NCBI GenBank assembly: GCA_023333565.1
Contig: JAJKFH010000115.1
Span: 1,550,001-1,614,000 of the forward strand
Length of the DNA stretch: 64,000 nucleotides
Direction: 5' to 3'
Source: Puffinus mauretanicus
Taxonomy: Eukaryota > Chordata > Aves > Procellariiformes > Procellariidae
The notes under the pieces are model-generated. The model worked only from the letters and a program-made list of their open reading frames with translations, ran no database searches and was not told the DNA's origin. Position numbers and translations under genes: made by a program. Shown here piece by piece: positions 11,755-24,400 of this stretch. Numbering within the stretch: the first letter of the stretch is position 1; each line of letters starts with the position of its first letter.

Positions 11755-12030
11755 AAAGCCTCTGTGTTGACAGGAAGCCTTTTCCAAAGGTTAATTATTT
11801 TATGAGAAAAGAAATTACTCCTATATTGCCTGTTAACCTTTGTTTTTTCTTTTTTTTTTCTTTTTTTTTTTTAAATTATTTCCTTCAGTTATGTGACTGC
11901 TTGGGAGTCACAAGGGCTTTTTTCACTTTCTAATTTATCTTATCTCTTAAATATTTTTCTCAAATCTGAACCTTATCTTGTTAATCTTGTTTGTTCTAGA
12001 GAGAATAGATTAAATTCCTTTAACTGTCCA
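11755..12030 (-). mobile_element. Possible very old CR1-clade LINE remnant
   Basis: Blocks such as CCTTTTCCAAAGGTTAATTA and, further on, ATCTTGTTAATCTTG resemble, in order, the reversed C-terminal ORF2 region of ancient CR1-type elements shared with turtles and crocodilians. The match is patchy and interrupted by T-runs at 11841-11873. Low certainty; simple AT-rich sequence could mimic it. Confidence 0.33.
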
Positions 12031-12150
12031 CTTTATTAAATTCCTGGTATAATTTATTAGTCTAACAAAATCAGACAAGTAGGAAATTTAATTGCTTAAA
12101 AGTGCATAACCCATTGCTACTGCAGACTTTCTCGTAAATGTGTGTTACAG

Positions 12151-12203
12151 TTATGAAAGATAATTAAAATGAAAATTGTTTTCTTTTAATTAGACTTTCA
12201 TAA
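12151..12203. repeat. 53-bp AT-rich inverted repeat (near-perfect palindrome)
   Basis: The left arm starts TTATGAAAG and the right arm ends CTTTCATAA. Inside, AATTAAAA pairs with TTTTAATT and GAAAA with TTTTC, with a loop of about 3 nt, one offset base and a three-base mismatch. The arms hold TAATTA-type cores, the generic homeodomain recognition sequence. It could be a conserved regulatory element, a MITE relic or chance in AT-rich DNA. Confidence 0.7.
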
Positions 12204-15200
12204 TGAGCATTTTTCACTACCAAAATAATTAAGTTTTCAAATGATACACTTTTATTTAAAAATACTAACTATATAAGTTCCTTATCTTCTCCCCAGAAAA
12301 GGAATATCTGATTTTGTTTCACTTTAATGTTCCTCCGTTTTCACCAACATTGATAAGGTAGAAGAGCACTCTGATTCCCATTCTACAGGTGAGGGATGGA
12401 GGCAAGGTGACATTAAAGAAAGTGTTCACTCTACCTTTTTGATGCTATTGCAGGTGTTTCACTAGGATCCAAACTGCCTGAAATTAGGAGGTAGATTCTC
12501 TCAGTAGCTACTGAAATAGGCTCTTGGGGCTCCTGTAGCCTCCAAAATGGGGGTCCCGGTTACCCTGGGTTAGACACCTCAGCAGAGTGAATATCTTCAT
12601 TGTCCAAGATAGCACACAAAGTCTTTAGCTGATCCAAAAAAATGCTTCCATGGGTTTGGTCAACAGGCTTTTTGTGGCACTCCAGTCTGGTGCGACGTTA
12701 GCAGTTCTCTGTGGTTTGTCTAGAAGGCTACAGTCATGGGCTTTCAAAAGCGTTAGTCACACCCCATTACAAAAAGCTGGAAAGGACCTCCAGGTACCTG
12801 ACTAGCATTTTGAAGGCAGCCATTGTACCAATTTCAAAGGCATGTTCTATCCCTTGTTTTACACCAAGCCAAGTGCATGCTGGGATCTGACTTTACGGAG
12901 TTGAATTGGCAGATATGATTAAGAAAACTGACAGTGTATACCTCAGTACTGAGTCTCTGTATTTGACTCAAGGAGATCCCCATAATTGGAAACACTCATC
13001 TTGTCATCAGCTTTATTAATTCAAATGTTTAGTGTTTCATGCTCCACCATTTTCTCCAGCACTATCAGGCACAGGTTACTTTTATAGTTATTGTCCATCG
13101 CAATAAGACAGCAACAGAATTCCTGGTGAATACACTGTACAACCAAGGGCTAATCTTCAGTCATTTATAAAAGCTGGAGCTCCACTGAAAAACAGGTCTT
13201 GTTGCAGTTGATTTAGGCTAGAGGGATTTTTATATGCCTTACATTTTCTGCTCTTTATGCCATATTGTGGTGGTGGTGTTTTATTAGCTTTTATTCTGTT
13301 ATTCCATGCCCAAGTGTATTTTCAATGGTTTTTTTTTTTCTTTTCTAGTTTTGTTATTTTTATACTCTTCCTGTTCCCTGAATATTAAAAGGTGTATTTT
13401 GACTTTAATTACTTACCTTGTTACAAATGATGAGAGAAACTTTCTGAATAACCACACTGAATTTCATAAGCCAGCATAGCCCTGGAAAGCTAAAAGATAT
13501 AGATGAACATTGATCAAAAGAAACAAAAAAATGTACCGGACCACATAAACACAGCCCTGAAACTGTTTAATTTATGTGCTGGTTAAATGCCATTATCATT
13601 AGCTTGCTATTATTAATAACTAAGCAGTGACAATTGTATGTCTTCATTTTATAAAGGATGAGGCTGAAGGATAAATGACTTTAAACACCAAAGAAACATT
13701 TTAACTGAATTTTCTGAGAGGAAAATTTGCATGTTTCTAAGGTAAAATTCACTATGAAACATATGGTTTACACTGTGTAAATCTCAAATTAAGAGACTAA
13801 GTACAATTCACTCAGTAATGAATGAATTCAGTAAAATGCATACAGTGTGCCTAACTTTCAGTATTTAACCTTTAAGTCTAATCAAATGAGATTTTTAATT
13901 GGTTTTTGACATCGGAATATTTTTTAGGTAGTGATGGGCTGCAAAACCTGTAGACAGGATAATCATGGATGTGTTCAGATGCTCAAGATGAAATTTACCT
14001 GGGTTTTCGTGAACTCATACAGGAACAGATACTGCTTTGAGAGTTGTTTTTATTTCTGGTGCTTCCAAGTTACAGTGGAGTTGCGATATTGTGGTGGTGC
14101 ATTCATACCCCTCTCCCCTTTCTTCTCTGGGCCGCTTGTTTAAGTGGCCTTTAAACCACTCATTTGCGACAAATAGTGTTACATGTACTTACAAGAAAAA
14201 GAATAACAATTTAAGGAAGTGAAGAGTCTGATAGTGTTCTTCAGTCTTAGATTTTGAAAAATCTTCTCATCTTGAGCCCCAAAATAGGGATTCTTCCTCC
14301 TACATGCCTCATTTTTCTGCATGTGCAGATTCCTTGAAAATCTGTCTGTTCACCCCAAGTTTGGGTACAACTGTTGTCTATTTTCTTTCTCTCCTCCAGA
14401 AAAATATTCTTAAGATCTGTACTGTCGCCCACTTTTTCAACAACTGAGTATTTGTGTGACTACACTTGCCAAAATCCTTATGAATATGATCCCCACTCCC
14501 TGTGTTGTGGTGTTGTGTGTTTTTGCCTTCCTGATATGCTTATTGTTCCTGTTTGCTTTTGTGATCTTCCTTTAAACACAATACAAAAGCACTTTGGAAA
14601 ACTCACCCCCATCAAGAAAGGACAGAGCAGATCTTTATTCTGTGGGACGATATGCCTCTTGGAGAAAAGATAACTGTTGGGAATGGTTTTTGCAAGACCT
14701 GGTTCTTTCGGAAGCCTATTAGAGAAGAAGAACCCAAATGCCTGACTCATTCCTCTTTTTCAGATTTTGTTCTCAGAGGAAAAGGTTTTAATATAACTGT
14801 CTGAGACAGCACAGTATCTTCTAAAGGATCAAGGTCTCATAAAAGTACTGTAACAGCTGTCAGAAAACTGAGTTTGCTACTCCGTAGAATGGCTGTGCAG
14901 TCCAGTACATAATTAGCAACATATTCTCCGTCTGAGAAAGAGAGATGAATAAAACAGGTTGCCATATTTTCAAAAGAACTTCAATTCAGCTTGTGATATT
15001 CTGCTTACAGTTTTGCACAAGCAGTCATTCTGGCCAGGATTTTTCTCCTCTCCAGAATTTGTGCCTGGGAATTGTAGCTCTCAGAGTTGCTTCTTATGAA
15101 TCCTCTTTGTATGGTCCAATTTGGGCTTTCTACAAATGAAATCAGCCGTGTGTGACCAAGAGCATTTTTTCTTTCTAACCTCAGGCTAATGTGTTGTACT

Positions 15201-17099
15201 TGAAAGATGTGTGGAATGGCTCAGCAACTCTTAACTCTGGTTAGATGAACACCCAGGATTTGCTTCTGCTGTGGACATTGGCTGCAGGTGCTCACAAAGT
15301 TTTCAAAACCTGGCTTCTAATCTGTGAAACTCCTTGGTTAGAGGTGTTCTCATGATAACGCTGCTTAATAGGAAGTCAGAGGAAAACAGTTGTTCTTAAT
15401 ATTCCTGCAAGGGAAAGTAACTTCTAAGGCACTGTGCCTATCAATTATTCCATTCGATATGTTGTGAAAATGTCCTGAAAAACGTATCTTCGTTTTTGCC
15501 TGCCTAGCTCACTTCAGTCTAAGCAAGTTCTCGGGTTACAGGTTTCAATGGATGGGTGACACAATGTGGATGGAGGGTTTCTTTAAGCCGCAAATTCCAT
15601 GGACACTTCCCATGTTGCAGTAATATTAAAGCTTGTTGCCTCAAAGGCAAAGTCTCTGGAAGGTACTTGCTTGTTTTCCACAAATGCCGCCAGAACTGGC
15701 TGTTCTTCACTAACTTTTTCACAAGGTGGGAACAAAGAAAGGCCAATAGTTTGTAAAGAGAAGAGTGTGCTGCCCACAGATCCAGTGGCTGGCCTAACAG
15801 ACTTCCTCAGAAAGTGGAAATTACAGTGATTTTCCCTCTTGTTTTAACCAAGTCTAACAAATGGATTATCTGTAATGTGTAATGTTCAATTTTTCTCATT
15901 TTTGTACTTGGATTTTATTTAATTTCGTTTCTTTTTCTTTTTTTGTTGGGATAGCTTTTCTCTTCCAGCTCTACAGACACAGCCAGGTAGGAGCCCTGAA
16001 GGCCAGAACAAAAAGTTCAAGGGAGGCACTGGGGGCTAAATTCTCCCCTGACCTGAGCCTTGCCTGACTCCATTGAACTCAGTCAAATGGCACAAGGAAT
16101 CAAGCAGGCTAGAAGCTGGCTCTTAGTAATGCTGTCGACTCCTACTAACTCTTATCTTTGCTAAATCTTTATGGCACTGTAGGAAGGCTCATTTCATCCT
16201 CTTTTTAACTGAGCCTCTGATATAGCTATTTTTCAATGGCACTTACACACCTACAGGTGTGTGCAGGGCTTTTTGGCTATTGAAAAGGGATTGCTACAGG
16301 GTTAGAGCCTCACGTTGGGGAAAGCAGCAGTCTTTCCTTAGTGCCAACACGAAACTGGAGTTGTCCAGGGAATTTTGGAAAGTGCTTTCTGGACTTTCCT
16401 TCTTTAAAAGAACTCTCTGTCTTTCTGACTGTAGCCTTTTTTGATTTCTGAGAAATGACCTGTTTTATTCACTGAATGGCAGGCTCCCCACCGTTCCTCT
16501 CCTCCCCAGTCAGAGAGACTCCTGTATGCCTTCCATTGTCCATGGTTTGCTCTGAGCATTTGCCACTTTTTTTCTGCATGTTTGATCACTCAGGTTACAC
16601 CAAAGTTACTGGAGCTCTAGAGAACACACATACAACTGCAGCAAAAGGTTCTTTGAGGAGAGTGAATCCATTGGTGCACACACAACTAACACCTGGAAAA
16701 GTGCTCTTGCTATCATTCTTCTGCATTGTCTCATTTTGTCTCTTTCTGGCCTTGTGATAATGGATCACGTGCTATTACTGTACCCATCCCTTAACCTGGA
16801 CCCCTGTCCCTTCAACCTTACTTAGAAGCTTGACTGAGTTTGGAAAGGGAATCAGAAGAGGTGTTTTTAACATTTCCTATTGCTTAGGTCTGCTACACTA
16901 ATGTAATTTCATATTACATCATTGCACAACTTGTTATCCCTTCTCTACCGTTAAGGAGTGAAAAGTTAAATAAAGCTTGGGGAGGTAGCGGGTACATAGG
17001 AAATTTAAATCCTCTCAATCAGGTTCAGACCTGGTATAAGGAGTCCGTTAAGCAAATTGGGACTTGATTACGTAGTCACCTATGCAATGTTAAAATATT
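12204..17099. other. AT-rich non-coding stretch
   Basis: No gene recognised. ORFs of 60 to 99 codons overlap on both strands (for example around 14.3-14.75 and 15.5-15.8 kb) with no recognisable motif. The one repeat seen is the palindromic-element fragment at about 16034-16090. Confidence 0.55.
16034..16090. repeat. Relic of an ancient amniote palindromic (MITE-like) element
   Basis: The sequence GGCTAAATTCTCCCCTGA followed by GACTCCATTGAACTCAGT matches the remembered pattern of a widespread amniote element whose hallmark is a GG(C/G)CTAAATTCTGCCCT end and an ACTCCATTGACTTCAGTGGA core. Only one half is visible. Recognition is from memory, without a database search. Confidence 0.4.
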
Positions 17100-17620
17100 G
17101 CCATATCAGAGAAAGGGCCTCAGACTGAAATATGGTGTCCAGTTTTAGATACTGTACTTGCACAAAGAGGTGATCCAATGTGAGAGATTCCAGAGACTGA
17201 AGGGCATGTTGTGTGATCAAAGACAGAACATGTGGGAGTAGTTCAGTCAAGAGAAGGAAGGGCTGGGATGGAAAGCAGCTGCTTATATGACACGAAACAT
17301 GAAAAAAGGATTCATATAAACCAAAAGGGAATGAACTGTTCTGTGTCTAGTCAGAAATAAGATGTTAGTTTTTAGCAAGGGAGATTAAGGTTATGTATCA
17401 ATCAAGGCTTGTAGATGGTCAGGACAGTTAAGCATCGGAATAAATTTTCTGGAAAGAGGGGCAAATCTTCTTCACTGACGGTCTTCATGAGCGGATTAGA
17501 CAAACATTTGGTGGGAAAGACATTGTTTGTAACTGATTTTGTCTTGGGGTATGAGGGTGGGGTAAAGGACTCCTTGAGATGTATTTCAGCCTATTTTATA
17601 TCATTTTTCATGCTCAGAGC
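17100..17620 (+). mobile_element. Ancient CR1 LINE 3' portion, highly diverged
   Basis: Blocks appear in CR1 ORF2-to-3'-UTR order: GTGTCCAGTTTTAGATAC, then GATCCAATGTGAGAGATTCC, then AGCAAGGGAGATTAAGGTTA, then AGTTAAGCATCGGAATAAAT, then GGATTAGACAAACATTTG, then a reduced tail near GGGGTAAAGGACTCCTTGAG. These correspond to the conserved ...[12 protein letters not shown]...VKHWNKL...F..RLD region of CR1 reverse transcriptase. No reading frame survives. Divergence is far greater than at 54.6 kb, so this belongs to an older wave. The internal segment 17220-17340 aligns poorly. Confidence 0.78.
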
Positions 17621-18466
17621 AGAAGGCAGTGGTGAGAAAGGCTGTGTGCATCCAGGGAAAGAATTTTCTCTCCAAGACCTATAAAGTATTAGCTGTCCCT
17701 CAATCTCTCTGCATGCAAATAATAGATTTTAATTCACAGGTACCACATGTACAGTGTGTTATGTAGTGGACAGTGTTTCAGAATAATGCAATGAAAGATG
17801 AACACTTTTCCATGCCAATAAGCTTCAGACAGTGCTTGTTACACCTCTTGCAACATATTCCAACTTTGAACTGCTGAGGTCTACATAAATTCAGGTTATC
17901 CATACAGCCGAGCGGAAAATCTCCAGGATGAGTTCTGTATTAATAGCAAGAAAGGGTGAGTCAGTCAGCTAACTTAATGATCTGGCCCATAATTTGAATC
18001 TATTGAAAGTTGTCTATAAGCACCTCTGGGAATAGAGATCAAGCATGACCTTGACTTATAGTACTATGAATTAAATCATCTTGTAATATTTCTGATACTC
18101 ACTGTTGTCACACAAACAGCTCAGATTAGCAGAACAGCACAATCGTCATCTTGTAGCACACTCAAGGTTCCTTTCAGTATAGTCTTTCATTTCTTTCAAA
18201 GGATGCTCTTACCACTGTTTTTGATTGCCAGCATTAAAGAACTTAGAGGACCCTCCTAACAATGTTAAAGCTCACACAAGGACAATGCATTTCAGATGTA
18301 TTACTGTACTTGCATAAGGACTTTCCTTTTTATTTTATTACATAAAGATGATTTCTGGTTATAATGGATAACATGTAACCTTGACACTAAGGGGGTAGGC
18401 AATAGCCAGTCCAGTATTCAAATACAGTCAGTTCTGCAGTCCTGTATTCAAAAACAAAGAAAAAAT

Positions 18467-18582
18467 CTTGTCTCTTTCTCCACATCATAGCATTTGTTAT
18501 TTATCCCCTGGACCCTGGCCACTATGGACTTTTATCTATGTGATATGTTGTTCCTGTGGCTAGTTAGGTTAAATCCAACCTC
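18467..18582 (+). repeat. Unidentified diverged repeat, copy A
   Basis: This 116-bp segment aligns without gaps to 19812-19927 at roughly 80% identity by hand count; shared blocks include CTATGGAC, TTTATCT, TGATATG and TAGGTTAAA. Similarity stops beyond the shared CCAACCT on the right and fades left of CTTG. I do not recognise the family. It could be an old local duplication or two copies of an unnamed dispersed repeat. Confidence 0.7.
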
Positions 18583-19811
18583 CCAGCTTCCCACTACTAG
18601 TTCTTTGATGTAACTTATTTTTGTCAAGACAATAATATTTCTTTCTCTCTATTTTTGTTGGCTTCTTTTTATTTTTTTTCCTATTAGGTTGGAAAGTAGC
18701 TTTCAATGCTCTTTGTTCTTCTTTATTGATAGTCTTTTATCCATTCACTTTCAGAGCAAAGAAATGAAAACAAATAGAAATAAGAAGCAGAGCCTACTCC
18801 TCCCTTTAGAAGTAAGGGCTACTTCCTCTTTGTGAAATAAAAAGGCAGATAATTAAGAAAGATAAAGTTTATAGACACTGAATACATTCCCTTTTTTGAG
18901 AATGGTGTTCTGTTTTGCCTTTTTTGAGTTGTTTCTTTGCCATCTTACTTGAACTGGTAGAAGATCTCAACAAAAGGGGATGAATTACTATTTTTTAGAT
19001 CTATGACATCATCATATTGTATTGTATCAGAAGCCAGCATAACCTAATGAGTCACAAATGGAAGAGCTTTAGCCAATAAGTTAAAAGAAAAAAAAAAACC
19101 CGTCTCCATAAGCTGCTTGAGATAGTCAGGAGAACAGCATATATGGTGTAAGCGGGTAATTTCAGTCAATGTGAGCATGTGATTTAAATTAATTACAATT
19201 TCTTTCTGTCTGAAAACACCTTATAACCTACACATTTCAACCAATACATTCACTTGGCTCCACAGAGCATACAGTGATTTAATTTTATTGTAGTGCCTCT
19301 CTTTTTATAGATGCTTAAGAATGGAAGTGATATGAGTTTTGAAGGTTGCATAGTACAGAATTATATTAAAATATTTGACTGTTTCATAACTGTAGGAAAT
19401 TGTCAGTCTTCCAAACTAAAATTACTGTGCTTCTGTTAGGAATTGAAAAGACTTCCTAATTTTTAACATTTTCTTCAAGTCAAAAGTTCAGGACCATGAT
19501 TTGGAGAAATATATTCCCTCTCTTCATTTTCACAGGTTAGTAAATGATGTCTCAAATTGCTGAAGAGCAATGTGGTACAGTATTGTCACCTGTGGCACAC
19601 GGTCATTTGCAAAGGATATGTCTTCCATGGGCTGTTTGCAAAGAGAATGGGAAAGAGTAAAACCACAGTGCCTATATTTCAACAGACTTCAGAGAACATC
19701 AAGCAAAATCTCACTGTAAGTTGACATCACCTCAGTGAAGAAATCTAGCTTCATGTCAACAGGTATTGTAGCATACTCGGTGTCAGCTTCTTCATGGAAC
19801 AGAGGATTTTA

Positions 19812-19928
19812 CTTGCCTCTTTCTCCCCATCCTATCATTTTTTATTTATTTCCTGCACCCTGGCTGCTATGGACATTTATCTGCATGATATGCTGTTTCT
19901 GTGGCATGCTAGGTTAAACCCAACCTGT
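19812..19928 (+). repeat. Unidentified diverged repeat, copy B (partial tandem unit to its right)
   Basis: Gap-free partner of the segment at 18467. In addition, the sequence just upstream (from TAGCATACT near 19767) resembles the sequence just downstream (TAGCATACT near 19938) over about 47 bp at roughly two-thirds identity, suggesting that a unit of about 170 bp was once tandemly repeated and then truncated. Confidence 0.65.
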
Positions 19929-20819
19929 TGTTGGGTTATAGCATACTTGCTGTCAGCCTGCTAGCACAATAGGAGACTTTGCTTGTATGAGTTTTTATGT
20001 GCATGCACGCACAGACACGCACAAACAAGTAATACGGCACAGGGTACGTATAGTGCACCTGTCAGATGTATAAACACAGAGTAGATACAGCTATCTGAAA
20101 GAGATAGTGTCAATCAGATCTATTAGAAGGGGGCGGGCGTTGTAGTAGATGGCATATCTGCTGAAAGCAGGTAATTTTAATTATCTAAGATAGTTTGAAG
20201 CTATGAATAATTTATTAACCATAGAAGTCTTTTTTAAGGCTTGTAATCCTGGTGAGCCTCTGATATTCAGATCATAGTCCCTGATGCTTCCCTATTCGAA
20301 CTGTTACTCTGGAGGCACTGAATGGAAACTATATGTTTCTCTGTAGCTAGTCAGCATAGATTGAGTTGTTTTGACAGCCCAGCATGAGACGGTAATAGTC
20401 CAGCTAAAGATGTGAAAAATACAACACACAGTGGAAAATAAAAAATTTCCTTGGACAGTGATAACCACACTGAACAGTACAACATACTCCAGCACAAATA
20501 AAGGAGAGTTTGGGGGTCGGCTTTGGTTGGTTGGGGCAGCCTTTCTCACGGGTATGAATACAGCAATATTTTCCTATACGTTGATGACAATTAAGAGGAT
20601 AAATACTATTAGAACACACTAATTAGGAGTTCAGCCACACCACTGCTCTGTTTGAACTCTTTTGAAGCCTGCAGTTTGTGTGTTTCCTGCAGATTTGCTA
20701 GAATTTAGCAGCTAATTTTCCCCCAAAAAAACCTGTTTCTCTCTAGGCCACCGGTGTTGGCACAGGGGCAGGCCAAAGGCTTGAAAGCAGAGATACCAGC
20801 TCTCCACGCACTTAATCTA

Positions 20820-20822
<3 letters not shown>

Positions 20823-20854
<32 letters not shown>
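20823..20854. repeat. Poly-T homopolymer, 32 nt, bordering a purine-skewed segment
   Basis: An uninterrupted run of 32 T. To its right the plus strand is purine-rich for several hundred bases, so on the minus strand a pyrimidine-rich sequence ends in a 32-nt poly(A). That would fit a retroposed RNA, but no AATAAA/ATTAAA precedes the tail and no target duplication was located. Confidence 0.9.
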
Positions 20855-20859
<5 letters not shown>

Positions 20860-21444
20860 TTGCCTAAGCAGCAAAGAAAGTGGGAAGAATAAATAAGAAT
20901 GAGGAGCAAGTTCTTGGAAGAAGAGGTGGGAAGTGAAAGACAGGAAAGCATCCAAGAGGTGGGAAAAGTGGGTGGTGTGTGGAGCACGTGTTTGTTGTGA
21001 GGTAGGCAGGATGGATGGGGAAAGAGAGTAGCTGAGGGAGCAGAAGAGGCTGACTTCATCGGGGTGGTTAAAAATAGGGCAGACCTCCCTAGAGCTGCCA
21101 AGATGTCTTGTGTGCTCAAGTCTTAAGTTCACAATGAAAGGCCAGGGGCTCCAGTAAGCCAGGCACTCAAGCAAAAGCCTAACACTGGTGACATACCTAG
21201 GGATCTTAGTGAACCCTGTCTGAAGGTGAACCATGGCTGAAGTTTGTCTGTAAGCCTGTGCTGCATTTTGAGAGCAGGATTTTCTGTTTGTATGTGTCCT
21301 TTTGAGGTGATGAATCTGGAGGCCTGGAAGAAGGTGTTCAGACATGGGGTTTGAGAGCTTAGAGAAAACCAGTGTGGCATGGAAGGGGACTGAGGAAACC
21401 CTAAAGTCTTTGTCTTCTTCCCCGAGCCCCCAGCCCAGCCACAA
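20855..21444 (-). other. Long chance-like ORF next to poly(A) (210 codons), probably not a gene
   Basis: A minus-strand frame of 210 codons runs from 21444 and reads through the homopolymer as a lysine tract before stopping at 20812-20814. The product is Ser/Leu/His-rich with no domain I recognise. Its openness is explained by pyrimidine skew, which lowers TAA/TAG/TGA frequency on this strand. It might be exon sequence of a noncoding RNA or a retrocopy; the sequence alone does not show it. Confidence 0.3.
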
Positions 21445-24400
21445 ATAGACTCAGGAAATGTGGAAGGTCTTACATCAAATGAGCAGTCCTTAGGTCAAAA
21501 GCAAGCACAGGATAAAGCTAGCCCACAAAAGGCAGAGGAAGATAATACATGGAGCATGGAGGTTAGGTGGAGAAGCTAAGGAAAATCTGTCCTATGTAAT
21601 GCAACACAATCTATTACTGCTTTACTTGTCAGATATATTCTGTCCCTTGTTAACTGTATTTCTTTACTTTATTGTCTAATGCATATTGTAAAATGTGCAG
21701 GATTCACAAAGTGACTGATTTAATTTTGCTGTAGGAACTCTAATTGCTGGATTGTTTGATTTTTGCATGCTGCATTTCTCTAAGGCAGTAACGCAGTGTT
21801 GCTGAATTGTACAGCCAACATGTGTGTAAAAAAGACTCAGAAGCATGTATGTATGTAAACATCCCTCCCTGCACAACCCTGGTGAGGATTTTGCTGAATT
21901 TCCAGTTTATAATCTGACTTCAGTGCCAGCCTTGCCACCAAATTATTTTAAAATGAGTTGTAGAGAAAAGCCTCTTGAGGCAGTGAAACAGCAGGTGGCC
22001 TGCTTAGTTTGTTGCGGTGGCACCTTATGAATAACTCAATTGATCTCCATATGCTTCCATTCACTCTTGCTCACAGCAATACTACCTTAAACACTGAGCA
22101 CTCCAGCATCTGATAGCAAAGGTTTTATTCTCACAAAAAATGACATACTGGAAGGAAAACATGTTTCACTGCAGACGTTGCTTTGTCATCCAAACCCATT
22201 TTCAGTGCCAAAAGCTGATGCAAAGCTCAGGTACTGGAGCAGTGAAAAATGAAAACTGTGCGACTTGTTTTGTGATGATATATTAAAATAGGCTCTAAGA
22301 TCACATGAGAGGTGTCTGGTAGAAAAATTTGAAATTCTCGTACACAGAATGCTTTGCTCCGGTTAGTGGTTTGGGAAGTTTCTGAGGTTAATCTTTTAGC
22401 CCTGGAAAATAAGCCTGGAATCTTGCATGTGGCGGATGCCTGAGTAGTGGCCCCGTCCACCCACATGCAGCAGACTGTCAGTTAGGTATTAGGAGAGTAG
22501 GATCTTGTATTACCTGTGCACTGGAGTGTGATCTATGTTTCAAAGCTAATGCTGATAGGAACAAACATGTTCACATGCCGTGGTGGTACTAATGTGGTTC
22601 TGGTCTCAGTGCCTGATACCAGCGCAGTAGCAGCCTGTCCACCTGAGTGATGTGCCTCCCTCTTAGCAGGGTGTGTTTCCTTCAGTGCAGGGCCACACTA
22701 GTGCACCTCTACCTCCCCCAGTTCAGAGCTAACTTAACCATCACTCATTTAAGTGTAGCGTAGACCTGGTGTACTGAGGTGGCTGTGTGTCAAGGAAAAA
22801 ATATAAATTGAAAGATTAAACAAAGCAAGCTGTACATCCTGCTCTGAGAGGCAAGCACCCAAGGACAGCATATAATGCTATATGTCTTACTAACTTTTAG
22901 TCACCACCTGCCTATGGAATAGGATCATAATAAGAACTTGATGATGTACAAAAAAGGAGGGAGGGATTTGTATTTCCTATGTTTGAGATACTTAGATACT
23001 TAACTTAGATGGTTAGTCTTCTTAATCGCCTAATATGTAGTTATCCCCAACCCTTGGATGATAGTTCACACCCAAGAAAACTAAAAATGTGTGCACACTG
23101 CTTTTGCATCAAGCAGATAAACCTGAAAAAAGCCACATGGTGCAGTAGCTGAGATGCTTCTGGTATCAGGGATGATTCTGGGCTGTCAATGCATGGTAGT
23201 GGAAGATGCCTGTTGGCTGCAGAGAATAGGGCATTGAGCCTTGGAAACAGGTGATATTAAAAGTGTGATCTTGTTCCTGATGTTTCCCACTTGGCTAGTT
23301 TAGCCAAGAGTCTTGTCTAATATCTGATCTACATATCAGCTTTTTCTTCTCACAAGCTTGGCATTAACAATTTAGGATATAAGTGTACTGGCACAATGGA
23401 TATAAAAATAAATCGGCCTCTGCAAGTCCAGTAATCAAATTTCTTGAATTACTCAGTTTAGATCACTGCCTGTCTATACTTTCGGTTTCATGCTATAGCT
23501 TGTTATTGAGAAACCCTCTCCAGTGCTGCCTCCTTTAGTGGGTGTAGTCATAGGATTATTACATTGTTGTTGACTCAAATTAATTCCAGATAAACTTAGA
23601 ACACTGAATTAAGTATGAACATGTGATTTTAAGATGAACAGTCATCACTAGATCATTTTAATGATCTATTTGTCCTTTAAAATTATCTGCTTAAGTTATT
23701 TTTGTCTAGCTATGAAGTGGTTGAGTGATGCACTGAGTCAAGACTGGCCAGTTATTGCTACATATTGCATCTCACTCTGATTTGTTGATGGATATGAAAG
23801 ATGTCAGTTTTTAAAGGGAATGTAATATATATATTTAATGGGATTTATATCTTTTAACTTTAGTACATACTTTGGTTTCACGGCATTTTCTGTATTTATG
23901 ACATGGTTTTTTGTTTCATTTAAAATACTGATATTGGTCTGCAGCTCAGCTATGATTCATGGTAGCAAAAATATCTATTTTCAGAAGCAAATGTTCTCTA
24001 CTAGTAGTGGGATATGCTACAGACTATATAATAACATTAGGAGAAAAATTCTCAGTATGTATTTAATTGTTCAGTTGAGGTTACTCAGCATGCACGCTCT
24101 TTTTTTTTCTAATACTGTGCTATATTTTTCTTATATTATCCCCAAACTATTTCCAATTCAGCCTTTGTTAATGAATCTAGGCTTAGGTTTATTGTACTGT
24201 GTTCTCTGGGGAGACATCTTTCTAGTTTGAATACATACAAGATTACACTTAGAAAACTGTGCTGGGTATGGAAACGTCTTTAAGAGATCTTGTCAGTTTC
24301 ATATCTGTATCTGCCTATACCTATATCTCTACTAGAAAACAACTAATTCCTTCAATGTCCCTTGTAGAATAAGTACTGTGAAACTATTGAAAATAACAAA

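Larger units (their letters stand above)
17621..20822. other. AT-rich non-coding stretch with an internal duplicated segment
   Basis: No gene recognised. It holds the 116-bp diverged repeat pair at 18467 and 19812. The remainder is unique-looking AT-rich sequence with short A/T runs, and ORFs stay below about 80 codons. Confidence 0.6.
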
